Positions 8,690-16,557 of a DNA stretch of 64,000 nt are shown here, in pieces (the first letter of the stretch is position 1; every line of letters starts with the position of its first letter). The notes beneath the pieces were generated by a model. It worked only from the letters and a program-made list of their open reading frames with translations. It had not been told where the DNA came from and searched no databases. The position numbers were made by a program, and so were the translations under genes. Origin of the DNA: Achromobacter mucicolens (GTDB taxonomy: Bacteria > Pseudomonadota > Gammaproteobacteria > Burkholderiales > Burkholderiaceae_B); NCBI RefSeq assembly GCF_902859725.1, contig NZ_CADIJP010000009.1, positions 62,001 through 126,000 on the forward strand, written 5' to 3'.

Positions 8690-9937
8690 CTACACCCCCA
8701 GGTCGTTATGTTCGATGACGCCGCCCTTCATGATGAGGCCGATGTGCTCGCCCTGCCCCAAGAGGCACGACAGGTCGCGGTACGGATCGCCGTCCACCAG
8801 CAGGATGTCGGCCAGCGCCCCAGCCTGGATGCGGCCCAGCTGGCCGACCTGGTTCAGCACTTCGGCCGCCGTCGTGGTGGCGCACTGGATGACTTCCTGC
8901 GCGGACAGCACCTCGCGGCGGATGCGGAACTCGTCGCTTTGCAGGCGCTGTGACGGCCCCAGCAGGTCCGAGCCGTAACCGATCTTCACGCCCGCCTTCT
9001 TGTAGATCTCAAGTGAATGCAGGCCCGCGGTGCGCACCGTGGCGATCTTGGCCACGGAATCGGCCGGCAGCCCGTAGTCGGCGCCTTCGTTGGCCAGCGC
9101 CTCGTAGGTCACCAGCGTCGGCACCACGAATGCGCCCTTCTCGGCCATGAAACGCGCCACGCGCTCGTCGACCAGGTTGCCGTGTTCGATGGTGCGCACG
9201 CCGTTGCGGATGGCGCGTTCGATGGCGTCGGCGGTATAGGAATGCGCCATCACGTACGTCTGGCGGCTGGCCGCCTCATCGACGATGACGCGGATCTCCT
9301 CTTCCGAATAGCCAAAGGACGCAATGGGATCGGTGGGCGACGCCACGCCGCCCGAGGCCATCATCTTGATCTGGTCCGCGCCCATCTGCAGTTCCTGGCG
9401 CACGGCCTTGCGCACGTCGTCGATGCCGTCGGCCACGCGGCCGATGTCGCCCGCCCGGAAGCAGCAACCGCAAAAGCTCATGGGACGCAGGTGGTCCGAA
9501 CGCGGACGGGGATCGCCATGACCGCCCGTCTGGCTGATGGCGCGTCCCGAGATGAACAGGCGCGGCCCCTTGACCGTGCCTTCGTTGACGGCGCACTTCA
9601 GGCCCCAGCCTGCGCCGCCCGCGTCGCGCACGGTGGTAAAGCCCCGGCGCAGCATTGCCGCCATGATGGGCACCGCGCGCATCATCACCAGCGCGTCGGG
9701 CAGGACGCCCTGCGTGCTGAGATTCAGCTGCGTGGCCAGCACATGCACGTGCAGATCGATGAGGCCGGGCATCAGCGTGCGGCCCGCGGCGTCGATCACG
9801 TGCGCCGAGGACGCGGTGATCGGCTTGTCCGACACTTCCTTGATGACACCGTCCTCCACCAGGACGTGGTGCCCTTCCAGCAGCTCGGATTGCAGCGGAT
9901 CGAGCAGGTTCGCATTCTTGAACAGCACAGCGGACAT
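8690..9937 (-). CDS. Metal-dependent amidohydrolase, imidazolonepropionase/prolidase-like (415 aa)
   Basis: Amidohydrolase with HxH ligands at His63/His65 (LIDLHVHVLAT), candidate carbamylated Lys in GADQIKMMASGG, His in VMAHSYTA and TIEHGN, and the catalytic Asp in GYGSDLLG. Related proteins are often annotated as Xaa-Pro dipeptidases or imidazolonepropionase-like hydrolases. It is a distant paralogue of the next gene (552 aa) in the same operon and lies 5 nt from it. Two different amidohydrolases beside an amine-type importer suggest consecutive hydrolytic steps on an imported compound, which is inference. The ATG is preceded by AAGGAA. Confidence 0.88.
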   Translation of the reverse strand: MSAVLFKNANLLDPLQSELLEGHHVLVEDGVIKEVSDKPITASSAHVIDAAGRTLMPGLIDLHVHVLATQLNLSTQGVLPDALVMMRAVPIMAAMLRRGFTTVRDAGGAGWGLKCAVNEGTVKGPRLFISGRAISQTGGHGDPRPRSDHLRPMSFCGCCFRAGDIGRVADGIDDVRKAVRQELQMGADQIKMMASGGVASPTDPIASFGYSEEEIRVIVDEAASRQTYVMAHSYTADAIERAIRNGVRTIEHGNLVDERVARFMAEKGAFVVPTLVTYEALANEGADYGLPADSVAKIATVRTAGLHSLEIYKKAGVKIGYGSDLLGPSQRLQSDEFRIRREVLSAQEVIQCATTTAAEVLNQVGQLGRIQAGALADILLVDGDPYRDLSCLLGQGEHIGLIMKGGVIEHNDLGV

Positions 9938-9965
9938 GAGAATTTCCTTGGGGGGGATGTCTGGG

Positions 9966-10847
9966 TCAGGACGCCATGGTCTTGATGTAGCGCCGGTGGA
10001 TCAGCCAGTTGGATATCAGGGCGATGACGAGCGTGCCGCAGACCAGGATGACCGCCAGCGCGGCGCCAAACGGCCAGTTCGAGGCCTTGGTGATCTGGTC
10101 ATACAGCGCCGGCGCCATCATGGTCAGGCCCGAGCCGCCCAGCAGCACCGGCGTGGCGTACGCGTTCATGCACAGGATGAACACCAGCATCGTGCCCGCC
10201 GCCACACCCGGCGCGGCGATCGGCAAGACGATGCGGCGGAACGTGGTGAAGAAGCTGGCGCCCACGTTGCGCGCGGCCTCTTCCACGGACAGGTCCATGC
10301 CTTCCAGCACGCTTTGCAGCGTCAGGATCAGGTACGGCATGACGACTGCGGTGGTGCCGATGACGACGGCGGTCGGCGTGTACATCAGCGTCAGCGGCTT
10401 GTCGATGATGCCCAGGCCCTGCAGCACGGCATTGACCACGCCGGCGTTGCCCAGCGCCACCATCCAGCCGGCCGCGCGCACGACGTTGCCCACCATCAGC
10501 GGAAACACCAGCAGGATCACAAAGAGGCTCTTGTAGCGGCTTTGCGTGCGCGCCAGGAAGTACGCCACCGGAAAGCCCAGCACCAGCGCCAGCACCGTGC
10601 ACAGCGCCGCAATGCCCAGCGTGGTGAAGAAGATATCGCGGTAGTAGGGGTCGCCGAAGAACTTGGCGTAGTTCTCAAACGTGAAGGCGGTCTGCATCAT
10701 CTCGACCGGGTCGAAATGATTGAAGCTGTAGCGCGCCAGCTGAAGGATCGGGATCATGATGATCACCAGCACCACCAGCGAGGCCGGAAAGGCCAGCCCG
10801 GGGCCCAGCCATCGGCTGGGGCGCCCATCCTGCGTTGCGGTCGTCAT
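9966..10847 (-). CDS. ABC importer permease, PotB type
   Basis: About 293 residues with six predicted membrane helices and the permease EAA loop (VEEAARNVGASFFTTFRRIVLP) that docks on the ATPase. The start at 10847 is chosen because GGAGG lies 7 nt upstream; the longer frame would run into the ATPase gene. It has the long first loop and overall order of PotB-family permeases of polyamine-type importers. It forms the transport channel with the PotC-type permease at the head of the operon. Confidence 0.9.
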   Translation of the reverse strand: MTTATQDGRPSRWLGPGLAFPASLVVLVIIMIPILQLARYSFNHFDPVEMMQTAFTFENYAKFFGDPYYRDIFFTTLGIAALCTVLALVLGFPVAYFLARTQSRYKSLFVILLVFPLMVGNVVRAAGWMVALGNAGVVNAVLQGLGIIDKPLTLMYTPTAVVIGTTAVVMPYLILTLQSVLEGMDLSVEEAARNVGASFFTTFRRIVLPIAAPGVAAGTMLVFILCMNAYATPVLLGGSGLTMMAPALYDQITKASNWPFGAALAVILVCGTLVIALISNWLIHRRYIKTMAS

Positions 10848-10855
10848 GGCGCCTC

Positions 10856-11902
10856 CTATTGCGTGAAGGCGACGCAGTCGTCGGGCTCGAAGCACGCATA
10901 GACGCGCTCGCCGGCGGCTGGCGGCGCGCCGCGCGCGCCCGCATTGACGATCTGGCTGATCAGGCGGTCGCCGCCATCGAGCTGCACCCGCACCTCAAGC
11001 ACCGACCCCAGGTACAGCGACGACTCGATCACGCCCGGCAGCGCGTTGCCGCTGGACGGCTGCGTCTGCAGGCGCACGCGCTCCGGCCGCACGCCCAGAT
11101 GCGTGGCGTTGCCGCCGCCCGGCGCCGCGATGCGCTGGCCGGCCTTGGTCTCGAACTGATCGCCGGCCTGGCCCCGCCCCGTGAAGACGTTCATCTTGCC
11201 CAGGAAGTCCGCCACGAAGAGGTTGGCGGGCCGTTCGTACAGCGTGTCGGGCGCGCCCACCTGCTGCACGATGCCGTCATGCATGATGGCCATGCGGTCC
11301 GCAATCGCCAACGCCTCTTCCTGGTCGTGCGTGACGAAGACGGTGGTCAGGCCCAGGCGCCGCTGCAACGCGCGGATTTCCTCGCGCACTTCCAGGCGCA
11401 GCTTGGCGTCCAGGTTGGACAGCGGCTCATCCAGCAGGAACACCTTGGGTTCGATCGCCAGCGCGCGCGCAATCGCCACGCGCTGCTGCTGGCCGCCGGA
11501 CAACTGGCGCGGATAGCGGTCGCGCAGCTCAGTCATGCGCACCATGTCCAGCACGCGCCGGATCTTCGCATCGCGGTCGGCCTTGGGCACCTTGTGCATT
11601 TCCAAACCGAACGCCACGTTCTCGGCCACCGTCATGTGCGGAAACAGCGCATAGCGCTGGAACACCATGCCGGTATCGCGCTTGTGCACCGGCAGCCGCG
11701 TGACGTCGGTTTCGCCAATGCGGATGCGTCCCGACGTCGGCGTGATGAAGCCGGCAATCATGCGCAGCGTCGTCGTCTTGCCGCAACCGCTGGGCCCCAG
11801 AAAGGTGACCAGCTCGCCTTCGGCAATCTCCAGGGAAAAATCCGACACCGCGACCGCCGCGCCGAACTGCTTGCGGATGTTTTCGATTGAGACCTTCGCC
11901 AT
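10856..11902 (-). CDS. ABC importer ATPase, PotA type
   Basis: A 348-residue ATPase with a full motif set: Walker A GPSGCGKTT (36-44), Q-loop in MVFQRYALFP, signature LSGGQ (134-138), Walker B VFLLDEP (154-160), H-loop VTHDQEEA, and a C-terminal TOBE-type domain. It belongs to the PotA/FbpC group that drives polyamine, iron or related importers. It is flanked by the two permeases with 3-8 nt gaps, so all transporter parts are co-translated. It is intact, unlike the VexC homologue of the capsule locus. Confidence 0.93.
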   Translation of the reverse strand: MAKVSIENIRKQFGAAVAVSDFSLEIAEGELVTFLGPSGCGKTTTLRMIAGFITPTSGRIRIGETDVTRLPVHKRDTGMVFQRYALFPHMTVAENVAFGLEMHKVPKADRDAKIRRVLDMVRMTELRDRYPRQLSGGQQQRVAIARALAIEPKVFLLDEPLSNLDAKLRLEVREEIRALQRRLGLTTVFVTHDQEEALAIADRMAIMHDGIVQQVGAPDTLYERPANLFVADFLGKMNVFTGRGQAGDQFETKAGQRIAAPGGGNATHLGVRPERVRLQTQPSSGNALPGVIESSLYLGSVLEVRVQLDGGDRLISQIVNAGARGAPPAAGERVYACFEPDDCVAFTQ

Positions 11903-11905
11903 TTC

Positions 11906-12769
11906 TTACACCACCTGACTGAGTTTCACGTAGCGGTCGGTCACAAGCATGATGATGCCCAACAGCAGGATTTGCACCGAGGCCACCGACGCGATGGTCG
12001 GGTCCAGGTTGAATTCGAGGTACTGCATGATCGCGATCGGCAGCGTCGTGCGTCCAGGGCCCACCAGCGACAGCGACAGCTCCAGGTTCTCGAACGACAC
12101 GACAAAACTGAACAGCGCCGCAGCGACGATGGACGGCCGCAGCATGGGCAGCGTCACGCGCATGAATGCCTTTGGCGCGCTTGCGCCCAGGTTGCGAGCG
12201 GCTTCCTCGATGGAGCCGTCCAGCCCGGCCATGCCCGCCGTGACCAGACGCACGGTCCACGGAATGGTGAGGCACACGTGCGCGATGACCAGTCCGCCGA
12301 ACGTGCCGACAAGATCCTGGTCCAGCACGTTTTCAGCGCGCAGGTAAAAGAGATAGACGGCCACGCCTGCGACGATGCCGGGAATCAGCAGCGGCGACAG
12401 CAGCAAGGTGTTGACGCCCTTGCTGCCCGCGAAGCGGTAGCGCGCAATCGCAACCGCCGCCAGCACGCCCATCACCACGCCGATGAACGCGGCCACCAAC
12501 GACACCTGCAGGCTGAAGATGAAGCCGTTGGCGAACGCGGGATTTTCCCAGGCCTTGACGTACCAGGAGAGCGTATAGCCCGATGGCGGGAAATAGAGGA
12601 TGGCGTCCTTGAAGAAGCTCAGCCAGACCACCAGCACGATGGGGCTGAGCATGAACGCATACATGAGAACCACGAAAACGCGGTGCAGCCACGTGGCCCA
12701 CGGGATCACGCGCACTGGCTTTTCCCGCGAGACCGCGACGGCTGAATCCAAAGGAGGTGCATTATGCAA
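11906..12769 (-). CDS. ABC importer permease, PotC type, TTG start; first gene of operon
   Basis: A 287-residue permease with six helices and an EAA loop (IEEAARNLGASAPKAFMRVTLP). The reading frame begins with TTG at 12769; AAGGA sits about 8 nt before it and no in-frame ATG occurs in the hydrophilic N-terminal region, so TTG initiation is likely. It is the promoter-proximal gene of the seven-gene operon running down to 4904: permease, ATPase, permease, amidohydrolase, amidohydrolase, GTPase, binding protein. The preceding 265 nt contain strong inverted repeats. Confidence 0.88.
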   Translation of the reverse strand: MHNAPPLDSAVAVSREKPVRVIPWATWLHRVFVVLMYAFMLSPIVLVVWLSFFKDAILYFPPSGYTLSWYVKAWENPAFANGFIFSLQVSLVAAFIGVVMGVLAAVAIARYRFAGSKGVNTLLLSPLLIPGIVAGVAVYLFYLRAENVLDQDLVGTFGGLVIAHVCLTIPWTVRLVTAGMAGLDGSIEEAARNLGASAPKAFMRVTLPMLRPSIVAAALFSFVVSFENLELSLSLVGPGRTTLPIAIMQYLEFNLDPTIASVASVQILLLGIIMLVTDRYVKLSQVV

Positions 12770-12877
12770 ATCCGGTTCCTTTCAGCAACTGCCGGCTCGG
12801 TTTGAAACTCCTCCGAAAGACTCTGCGGTCCCTACGGTTAACCGAAGCATATCGACCGGTTGCTGCCCGGCTCAAGT

Positions 12878-13000
12878 AGGGATAACCCACGGCACGCCAA
12901 AACTCGCGGGTTATCCCTGCGGTAGCCCCGTCAAGGGTGCAACCCGCTGCGAAGCGGGGCCGCGGCAGGTGCAACCGGTGCAGTGGCGCGCAGCTACCGC
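12878..13000 (-). promoter_or_regulatory. Structured leader/inverted repeats upstream of the importer operon
   Basis: On the minus strand an 8-bp pair (GCGGTAGC/GCTACCGC, 12993-13000 with 12919-12926) encloses a small CCCGCT-TCGC-AGCGGG hairpin (12943-12958) and two copies of TTGCACC. It is followed directly by a hairpin whose 11-bp perfect arms (12878-12888 and 12908-12918) extend to about 14 pairs. No T-tract follows, so it is not a simple terminator. It lies 109-231 nt before the TTG start of the first importer gene. It could be a structured leader RNA, an operator, or a dispersed repeat; I do not recognise a known riboswitch class. Confidence 0.4.
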
Positions 13001-13034
13001 GCCCCCGTCATCGCTGCGCCGCCCGGGCCGCGCG

Positions 13035-14189
13035 TCAGGAATCGGCAGCGCGAAGCGCAGCCGATGGCGATGCGGCCGCCGCACCGATCCACGCGGTCAG
13101 CGCCATCGACATCAGGGCTAGCAGCGACGGATACAGCATGCTCAGGTTGCGCGCCTCGCCCTCGGCGGCGAACAGCAGGAAGAGCGGCACGTTGACCGCC
13201 AGCGCCATCAGCACGTGCACGCGAAACGGCGTGGGCAGCAGCCGCCAGCCGGTCACGGCAACGCCCGCGATCATCAGCACCATCACCGCGCTCAAGCCCT
13301 TGGGCAGCGCAACGCCGTAGGTGCTTTCGGTGCGGAACCAGTTGCCCGGATCCAGGAAGTAGAAGAAATTCGCGCCCGGCTGGAAGCTCACCGCGCCGCC
13401 GGGATTGCCCGCGTAGCGCACACGCAGCGCCAGATACACGCAGCCGCAGACGAACACCAGGGCCGCCACGATGCCTGCAGCCTTGACGCGCGGCAGGCTG
13501 CGCCGCAGAAACGGATACAGCGTCACCACATAGAAGAAGAACGCCTCCTTGTTCCATGTCGCCATGGCCGCGACGACGGCCAGAAGGCCCAGCCGTCCCG
13601 CCGCACGCATGGGGCGCTCCACGGGAATGCGCCAGGCCAGCAGGATCGCGCACGCCATGAACAGCACTTCAAAGAAGTCGTAAAAGAAGCCGCCCTCGGT
13701 CAGGAAGAAGGGCAGCAACAGCGCAATGACCATCGGCGCTGCGGTGGCCGCAGCCCCGCTGGCGCCTGCCGCAAGACACACCGACCGCATGGCGAAAAGC
13801 GAGCCGAGCAGCGCCGCGAAGGTCAGGTAATAGACGATGTGATAGCGCAGCGTTACGGGGGCCTGCATCGCTTCCGATTCCGGATAGCGCATCGCCAGCC
13901 CCGAGCGGCTGTTCACGCGGCGCGGCTCGGTCAGCCGTTCGGACAGACGCGCCACCGTCGCGGCCGGCAGCAAATCCTGGATGCCGTTGGCGATGGCCGG
14001 CGCAAATTGCCGGTACACATAGGGACGGTGGGCGGTGCCGTCCACCATGGCCGCCAGCGAATGCGGGCCATGCCCGTCGTTCAGCCGCCACTTCGTATAG
14101 AAACCGTTGAAGGCAGCCGCAGCCACCGTCACATATAACATCGCCAGCAGAAAGCGGCGGTAAACCACGCTATTGAAAAAACGGATCAT
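13035..14189 (-). CDS. Polytopic membrane protein, GT-C-like, tandem paralogue B
   Basis: A 384-residue inner-membrane protein with many hydrophobic helices. It is homologous over its whole length to the gene immediately upstream, sharing FYTKWRLNDGH (30-40), RPYVYRQFAPAIANGI, FFLTEGGFFYDF, TWNKEAFFF and NLSMLYPSL. The conserved polar and acidic residues in the first extracytoplasmic loop recall GT-C lipid-sugar-dependent glycosyltransferases, but no named family is recognised. Its ATG overlaps the TGA of the paralogue (ATGA), so I reject the longer frame that starts at 14735 inside that gene. It is the last gene of the HAD-UbiA-SMR cassette. Confidence 0.8.
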   Translation of the reverse strand: MIRFFNSVVYRRFLLAMLYVTVAAAAFNGFYTKWRLNDGHGPHSLAAMVDGTAHRPYVYRQFAPAIANGIQDLLPAATVARLSERLTEPRRVNSRSGLAMRYPESEAMQAPVTLRYHIVYYLTFAALLGSLFAMRSVCLAAGASGAAATAAPMVIALLLPFFLTEGGFFYDFFEVLFMACAILLAWRIPVERPMRAAGRLGLLAVVAAMATWNKEAFFFYVVTLYPFLRRSLPRVKAAGIVAALVFVCGCVYLALRVRYAGNPGGAVSFQPGANFFYFLDPGNWFRTESTYGVALPKGLSAVMVLMIAGVAVTGWRLLPTPFRVHVLMALAVNVPLFLLFAAEGEARNLSMLYPSLLALMSMALTAWIGAAAASPSAALRAADS

Positions 14190-15322
14190 CGGACTTCCGA
14201 GGCGGCCGGTTGGAAGGCGCCCTGCGGGCCCAGCCATTTGGCCAGCGACAGCGCCAGCAGGCACAGCAGGGACGGATAGAGCATGCTCAGGTTGCGCATT
14301 TCGCCTGGCGAGCAGAACAACAGGAACAGCGGCAGGTTGATCGCTAGCGCCAGCCGCGCGTGCCAGCGTAGGGGCTGAGGCAGGCGCGTCCAGCCGTGGA
14401 TGGCAATGCCGGCAAAGGCCAGCATGCTCACGATGCTGAAGCCGCGCGGCAAGAGGACGCCATAGGTGTTCTCGGTTCGCAGCCAGTTGCCGGGGTCCAC
14501 GTAAAAGCGCAGGTTGTCCCACAGCTGGTAATCGACCGTCGAACCGGGGTTGCCCGCGTAGCGCAGGCGCAGCGCCAGATAGACGCAGCCGCTTACCAGC
14601 AGCAGCACGCCCACCACGCCTGCGGCGTGCTGCCGCGGCAGGTTGCGCCGCAAGAGCGGATACAGCGCGGGCGTGAAAAAGAAGAAGGCTTCCTTGTTCC
14701 AGGTGGCCAGCCCGGCCAGCGCCACCAAAGCGCACAGCCTCACCGGCGTCTGGCGCGACGCGCCCAGCGCCAGCAGCACGGCGCTCATGATGAACATCAG
14801 TTCGACGAAGTCATAGAAAAAGCCGCCCTCGGTCAGAAAGAACGGCACCACCATCGCAAGCAGCGCGGGCGCGATTGTGGCGGCCGCGGCGCCGGCCCCC
14901 GCCTGCAGCGCCACGCGGCGCATGACGAAAAGCGAGGTCAGCAGCGCGGCGAAGGTCAGGTAGTAGACCAGGTGATAGCGCAGGGTCACGGCTGGCATGA
15001 GGGCCTCGGACCCCGGATAGCGCATCGCCAGGCCCGAGCGGCTGTCCACCCGCCGGGGTTCGGCAAGGCGTTCGGACAGGCGCGCCACGGTGGACGGCGG
15101 CAGCAGCGACTGGATGCCATTGGCCAGCGCCGGCACGAACTGGCGATACACATAGGGGCGGTAGGCCGTGCCCTCGACCATCTGCGTCAGCCCGAGGGCC
15201 GCGTGGCCGTCGTTGAGCCGCCACTTCGTGTAGAAGCCGTTCATGACGGCCGCCGCCACCACGACGTAGGCGCAGCAGAGCAGGAACCCGCGGTACCACG
15301 CGCCATTGAAGAAACGTTGCAT
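14186..15322 (-). CDS. Polytopic membrane protein, GT-C-like, tandem paralogue A
   Basis: A 378-residue integral membrane protein, paralogue of the following gene with the same length and motif order. FYTKWRLNDGH is at residues 30-40, then YRPYVYRQFVPALANGI, SGLAMRYPGSEA, FFLTEGGFFYDF, TWNKEAFFFF, LRYAGNPGS, ENTYGVLLPRG and MRNLSMLYPSL. The adjacent pair points to local duplication followed by divergence. Position behind a UbiA-type and an SMR-type gene suggests use of a polyprenyl-phosphate sugar on the periplasmic face; this is inference. The function is otherwise unknown. Confidence 0.8.
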   Translation of the reverse strand: MQRFFNGAWYRGFLLCCAYVVVAAAVMNGFYTKWRLNDGHAALGLTQMVEGTAYRPYVYRQFVPALANGIQSLLPPSTVARLSERLAEPRRVDSRSGLAMRYPGSEALMPAVTLRYHLVYYLTFAALLTSLFVMRRVALQAGAGAAAATIAPALLAMVVPFFLTEGGFFYDFVELMFIMSAVLLALGASRQTPVRLCALVALAGLATWNKEAFFFFTPALYPLLRRNLPRQHAAGVVGVLLLVSGCVYLALRLRYAGNPGSTVDYQLWDNLRFYVDPGNWLRTENTYGVLLPRGFSIVSMLAFAGIAIHGWTRLPQPLRWHARLALAINLPLFLLFCSPGEMRNLSMLYPSLLCLLALSLAKWLGPQGAFQPAASEVR

Positions 15323-15334
15323 GCCTGTGCCCGC

Positions 15335-15673
15335 CTATTTCGAAATCAGGAAGACGCCAATGGCGATGAACGCCGCGCCCACCATCCGCAGGGCGGTGAT
15401 CGTTTCCGTGCCCGACAACAGGCCGTAGGCAAAGACGCCAGCGATGGCAAAAGCCACCATCAACGGATAGGCCAGCGTCAGATCCAGCTGGCGCAGCGCC
15501 AGCGCATAAAAACCAAAACCCAGTCCGTACGCGCCGATGGCGCCCAGATAGGGCAGCGCCTGGCTCAGCAGGGACGGCGCGGCCGCTTGTGCGGCGCTGC
15601 TTCCCGCCGCCTTGAGCGCCACGCTGGCCGCCACGCTACAGGCCCCGCTGAGGATCAGCCAAAGATATGCCAT
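15335..15673 (-). CDS. Small four-helix EamA/SMR-type carrier, ArnE/ArnF-like
   Basis: A 112-residue protein with four predicted helices. It has the small-multidrug-resistance/half-EamA pattern also used by ArnE/ArnF, the flippase subunits for undecaprenyl-phosphate-aminoarabinose: ALRQLDLTLAYPLMVAFAIAG is the conserved repeat end. It sits 2 nt after the UbiA-like gene and 12 nt before the first membrane paralogue, with AAGGA before its ATG. In this context a role in flipping a polyprenyl-phosphate sugar is plausible; a plain drug/metabolite exporter remains possible. Confidence 0.75.
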   Translation of the reverse strand: MAYLWLILSGACSVAASVALKAAGSSAAQAAAPSLLSQALPYLGAIGAYGLGFGFYALALRQLDLTLAYPLMVAFAIAGVFAYGLLSGTETITALRMVGAAFIAIGVFLISK

Positions 15674-15675
15674 GT

Positions 15676-16557
15676 CTACGTCCTTACAAGCAAAACCACC
15701 ACGGCCACCCAGGCCAGCACCGCCAGGCGTATCTGATTATCGGCAAGCAGATCGCGGCCCGGATCTTCGCCCGATCCGCCCTTGTACAGCAGGTACAGAT
15801 AGCGAAACACGCCGAACGTGACGATGGGCAGCGTGATGATCAGATGCTGCGTCCCGTGCAGCGCGGCGGTGTCCGAGTCCACGGTGTAAAGGCCATACGC
15901 AAGCAGCGTCGTGCTGGCGGTAATGGCCACCAGAATGTCCAGCAGTTGCGGGGAATAGTGCCGGAGCACGGTGCGCGTGCTGCCCTCCGACGCCGGCGCA
16001 TCCAGGGGCGCCGAGGCAATTTCGGCGCGCCGCTTGGCAAAGCCCAGGAACAGGGTCAGCATGAAACTGCACAGCAGCATCCAGCGCGACGGGACGATGC
16101 CCACCGCGTAAGTGCCACAGGCCAGGCGGATCATGAAGCCGGATGCGATGCAGAACACATCGACCAGCACCTTGTGCTTCAGGCTCAACGTGTAGGCAAT
16201 GTTCAGGGTCAGGTACCCGGCCACGGCCAGTGCCACCGGCCACAATCCGCACGCAAGCGGCAGGCCCAGCGCCGCGCAGAACAGCACGGCGATCAGCGCG
16301 CGGGCGGCGGGCAGGCTCACCCGGCCGCTGGCGATGGCGCGCAGCCGTTTCTTGGGATGGGCCGCGTCGGCGGCGCGGTCGTAATAGTCGTTCAGGACAT
16401 ACACCGCGCTGGAAGCCAGGCAAAACGCCACGAAACCCACACCCACCGCGAACACCAGCGCCGGGTCGGACCAGCCGTGGCTGAAGATCAGGCCGATCAG
16501 CACGAAGCCATTCTTCAGCCACTGCTGCGGACGCAAGAGGGAAAGCAAGGCGGTCAT
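15676..16557 (-). CDS. UbiA-family prenyltransferase, decaprenyl-phosphate phosphoribosyltransferase-like
   Basis: A 293-residue UbiA-superfamily membrane enzyme. The LNDYYDRAADAAHPKKR block (NDxxDxxxD, residues 56-64, then HPxK) and the start LRPQQWLKN are the signatures of DPPR synthase (mycobacterial Rv3806c type), which joins 5-phosphoribose from PRPP to a polyprenyl phosphate, rather than of ubiquinone-pathway UbiA. Its ATG overlaps the stop of the HAD phosphatase (ATGA), as expected if the phosphatase removes the 5-phosphate from the product. Reaction and partners are inferred from family and operon. Confidence 0.8.
   Translation of the reverse strand: MTALLSLLRPQQWLKNGFVLIGLIFSHGWSDPALVFAVGVGFVAFCLASSAVYVLNDYYDRAADAAHPKKRLRAIASGRVSLPAARALIAVLFCAALGLPLACGLWPVALAVAGYLTLNIAYTLSLKHKVLVDVFCIASGFMIRLACGTYAVGIVPSRWMLLCSFMLTLFLGFAKRRAEIASAPLDAPASEGSTRTVLRHYSPQLLDILVAITASTTLLAYGLYTVDSDTAALHGTQHLIITLPIVTFGVFRYLYLLYKGGSGEDPGRDLLADNQIRLAVLAWVAVVVLLVRT

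Noticed and set aside
7287-8978. 563-codon open frame antisense to the two amidohydrolases
   Set aside because: Shadow of a GC-rich coding region; no recognisable domains, and both amidohydrolases are complete on the other strand.
12770-13034. Glycine, guanidine or similar known riboswitch before the importer operon
   Set aside because: Strong hairpins are present but the conserved core sequences of those classes could not be found; kept only as an unassigned structured leader.
13035-14735. 566-codon version of tandem paralogue B
   Set aside because: The extra 182 codons overlap paralogue A in another frame and lack homology; the ATG at 14189 aligns exactly with the paralogue's start.
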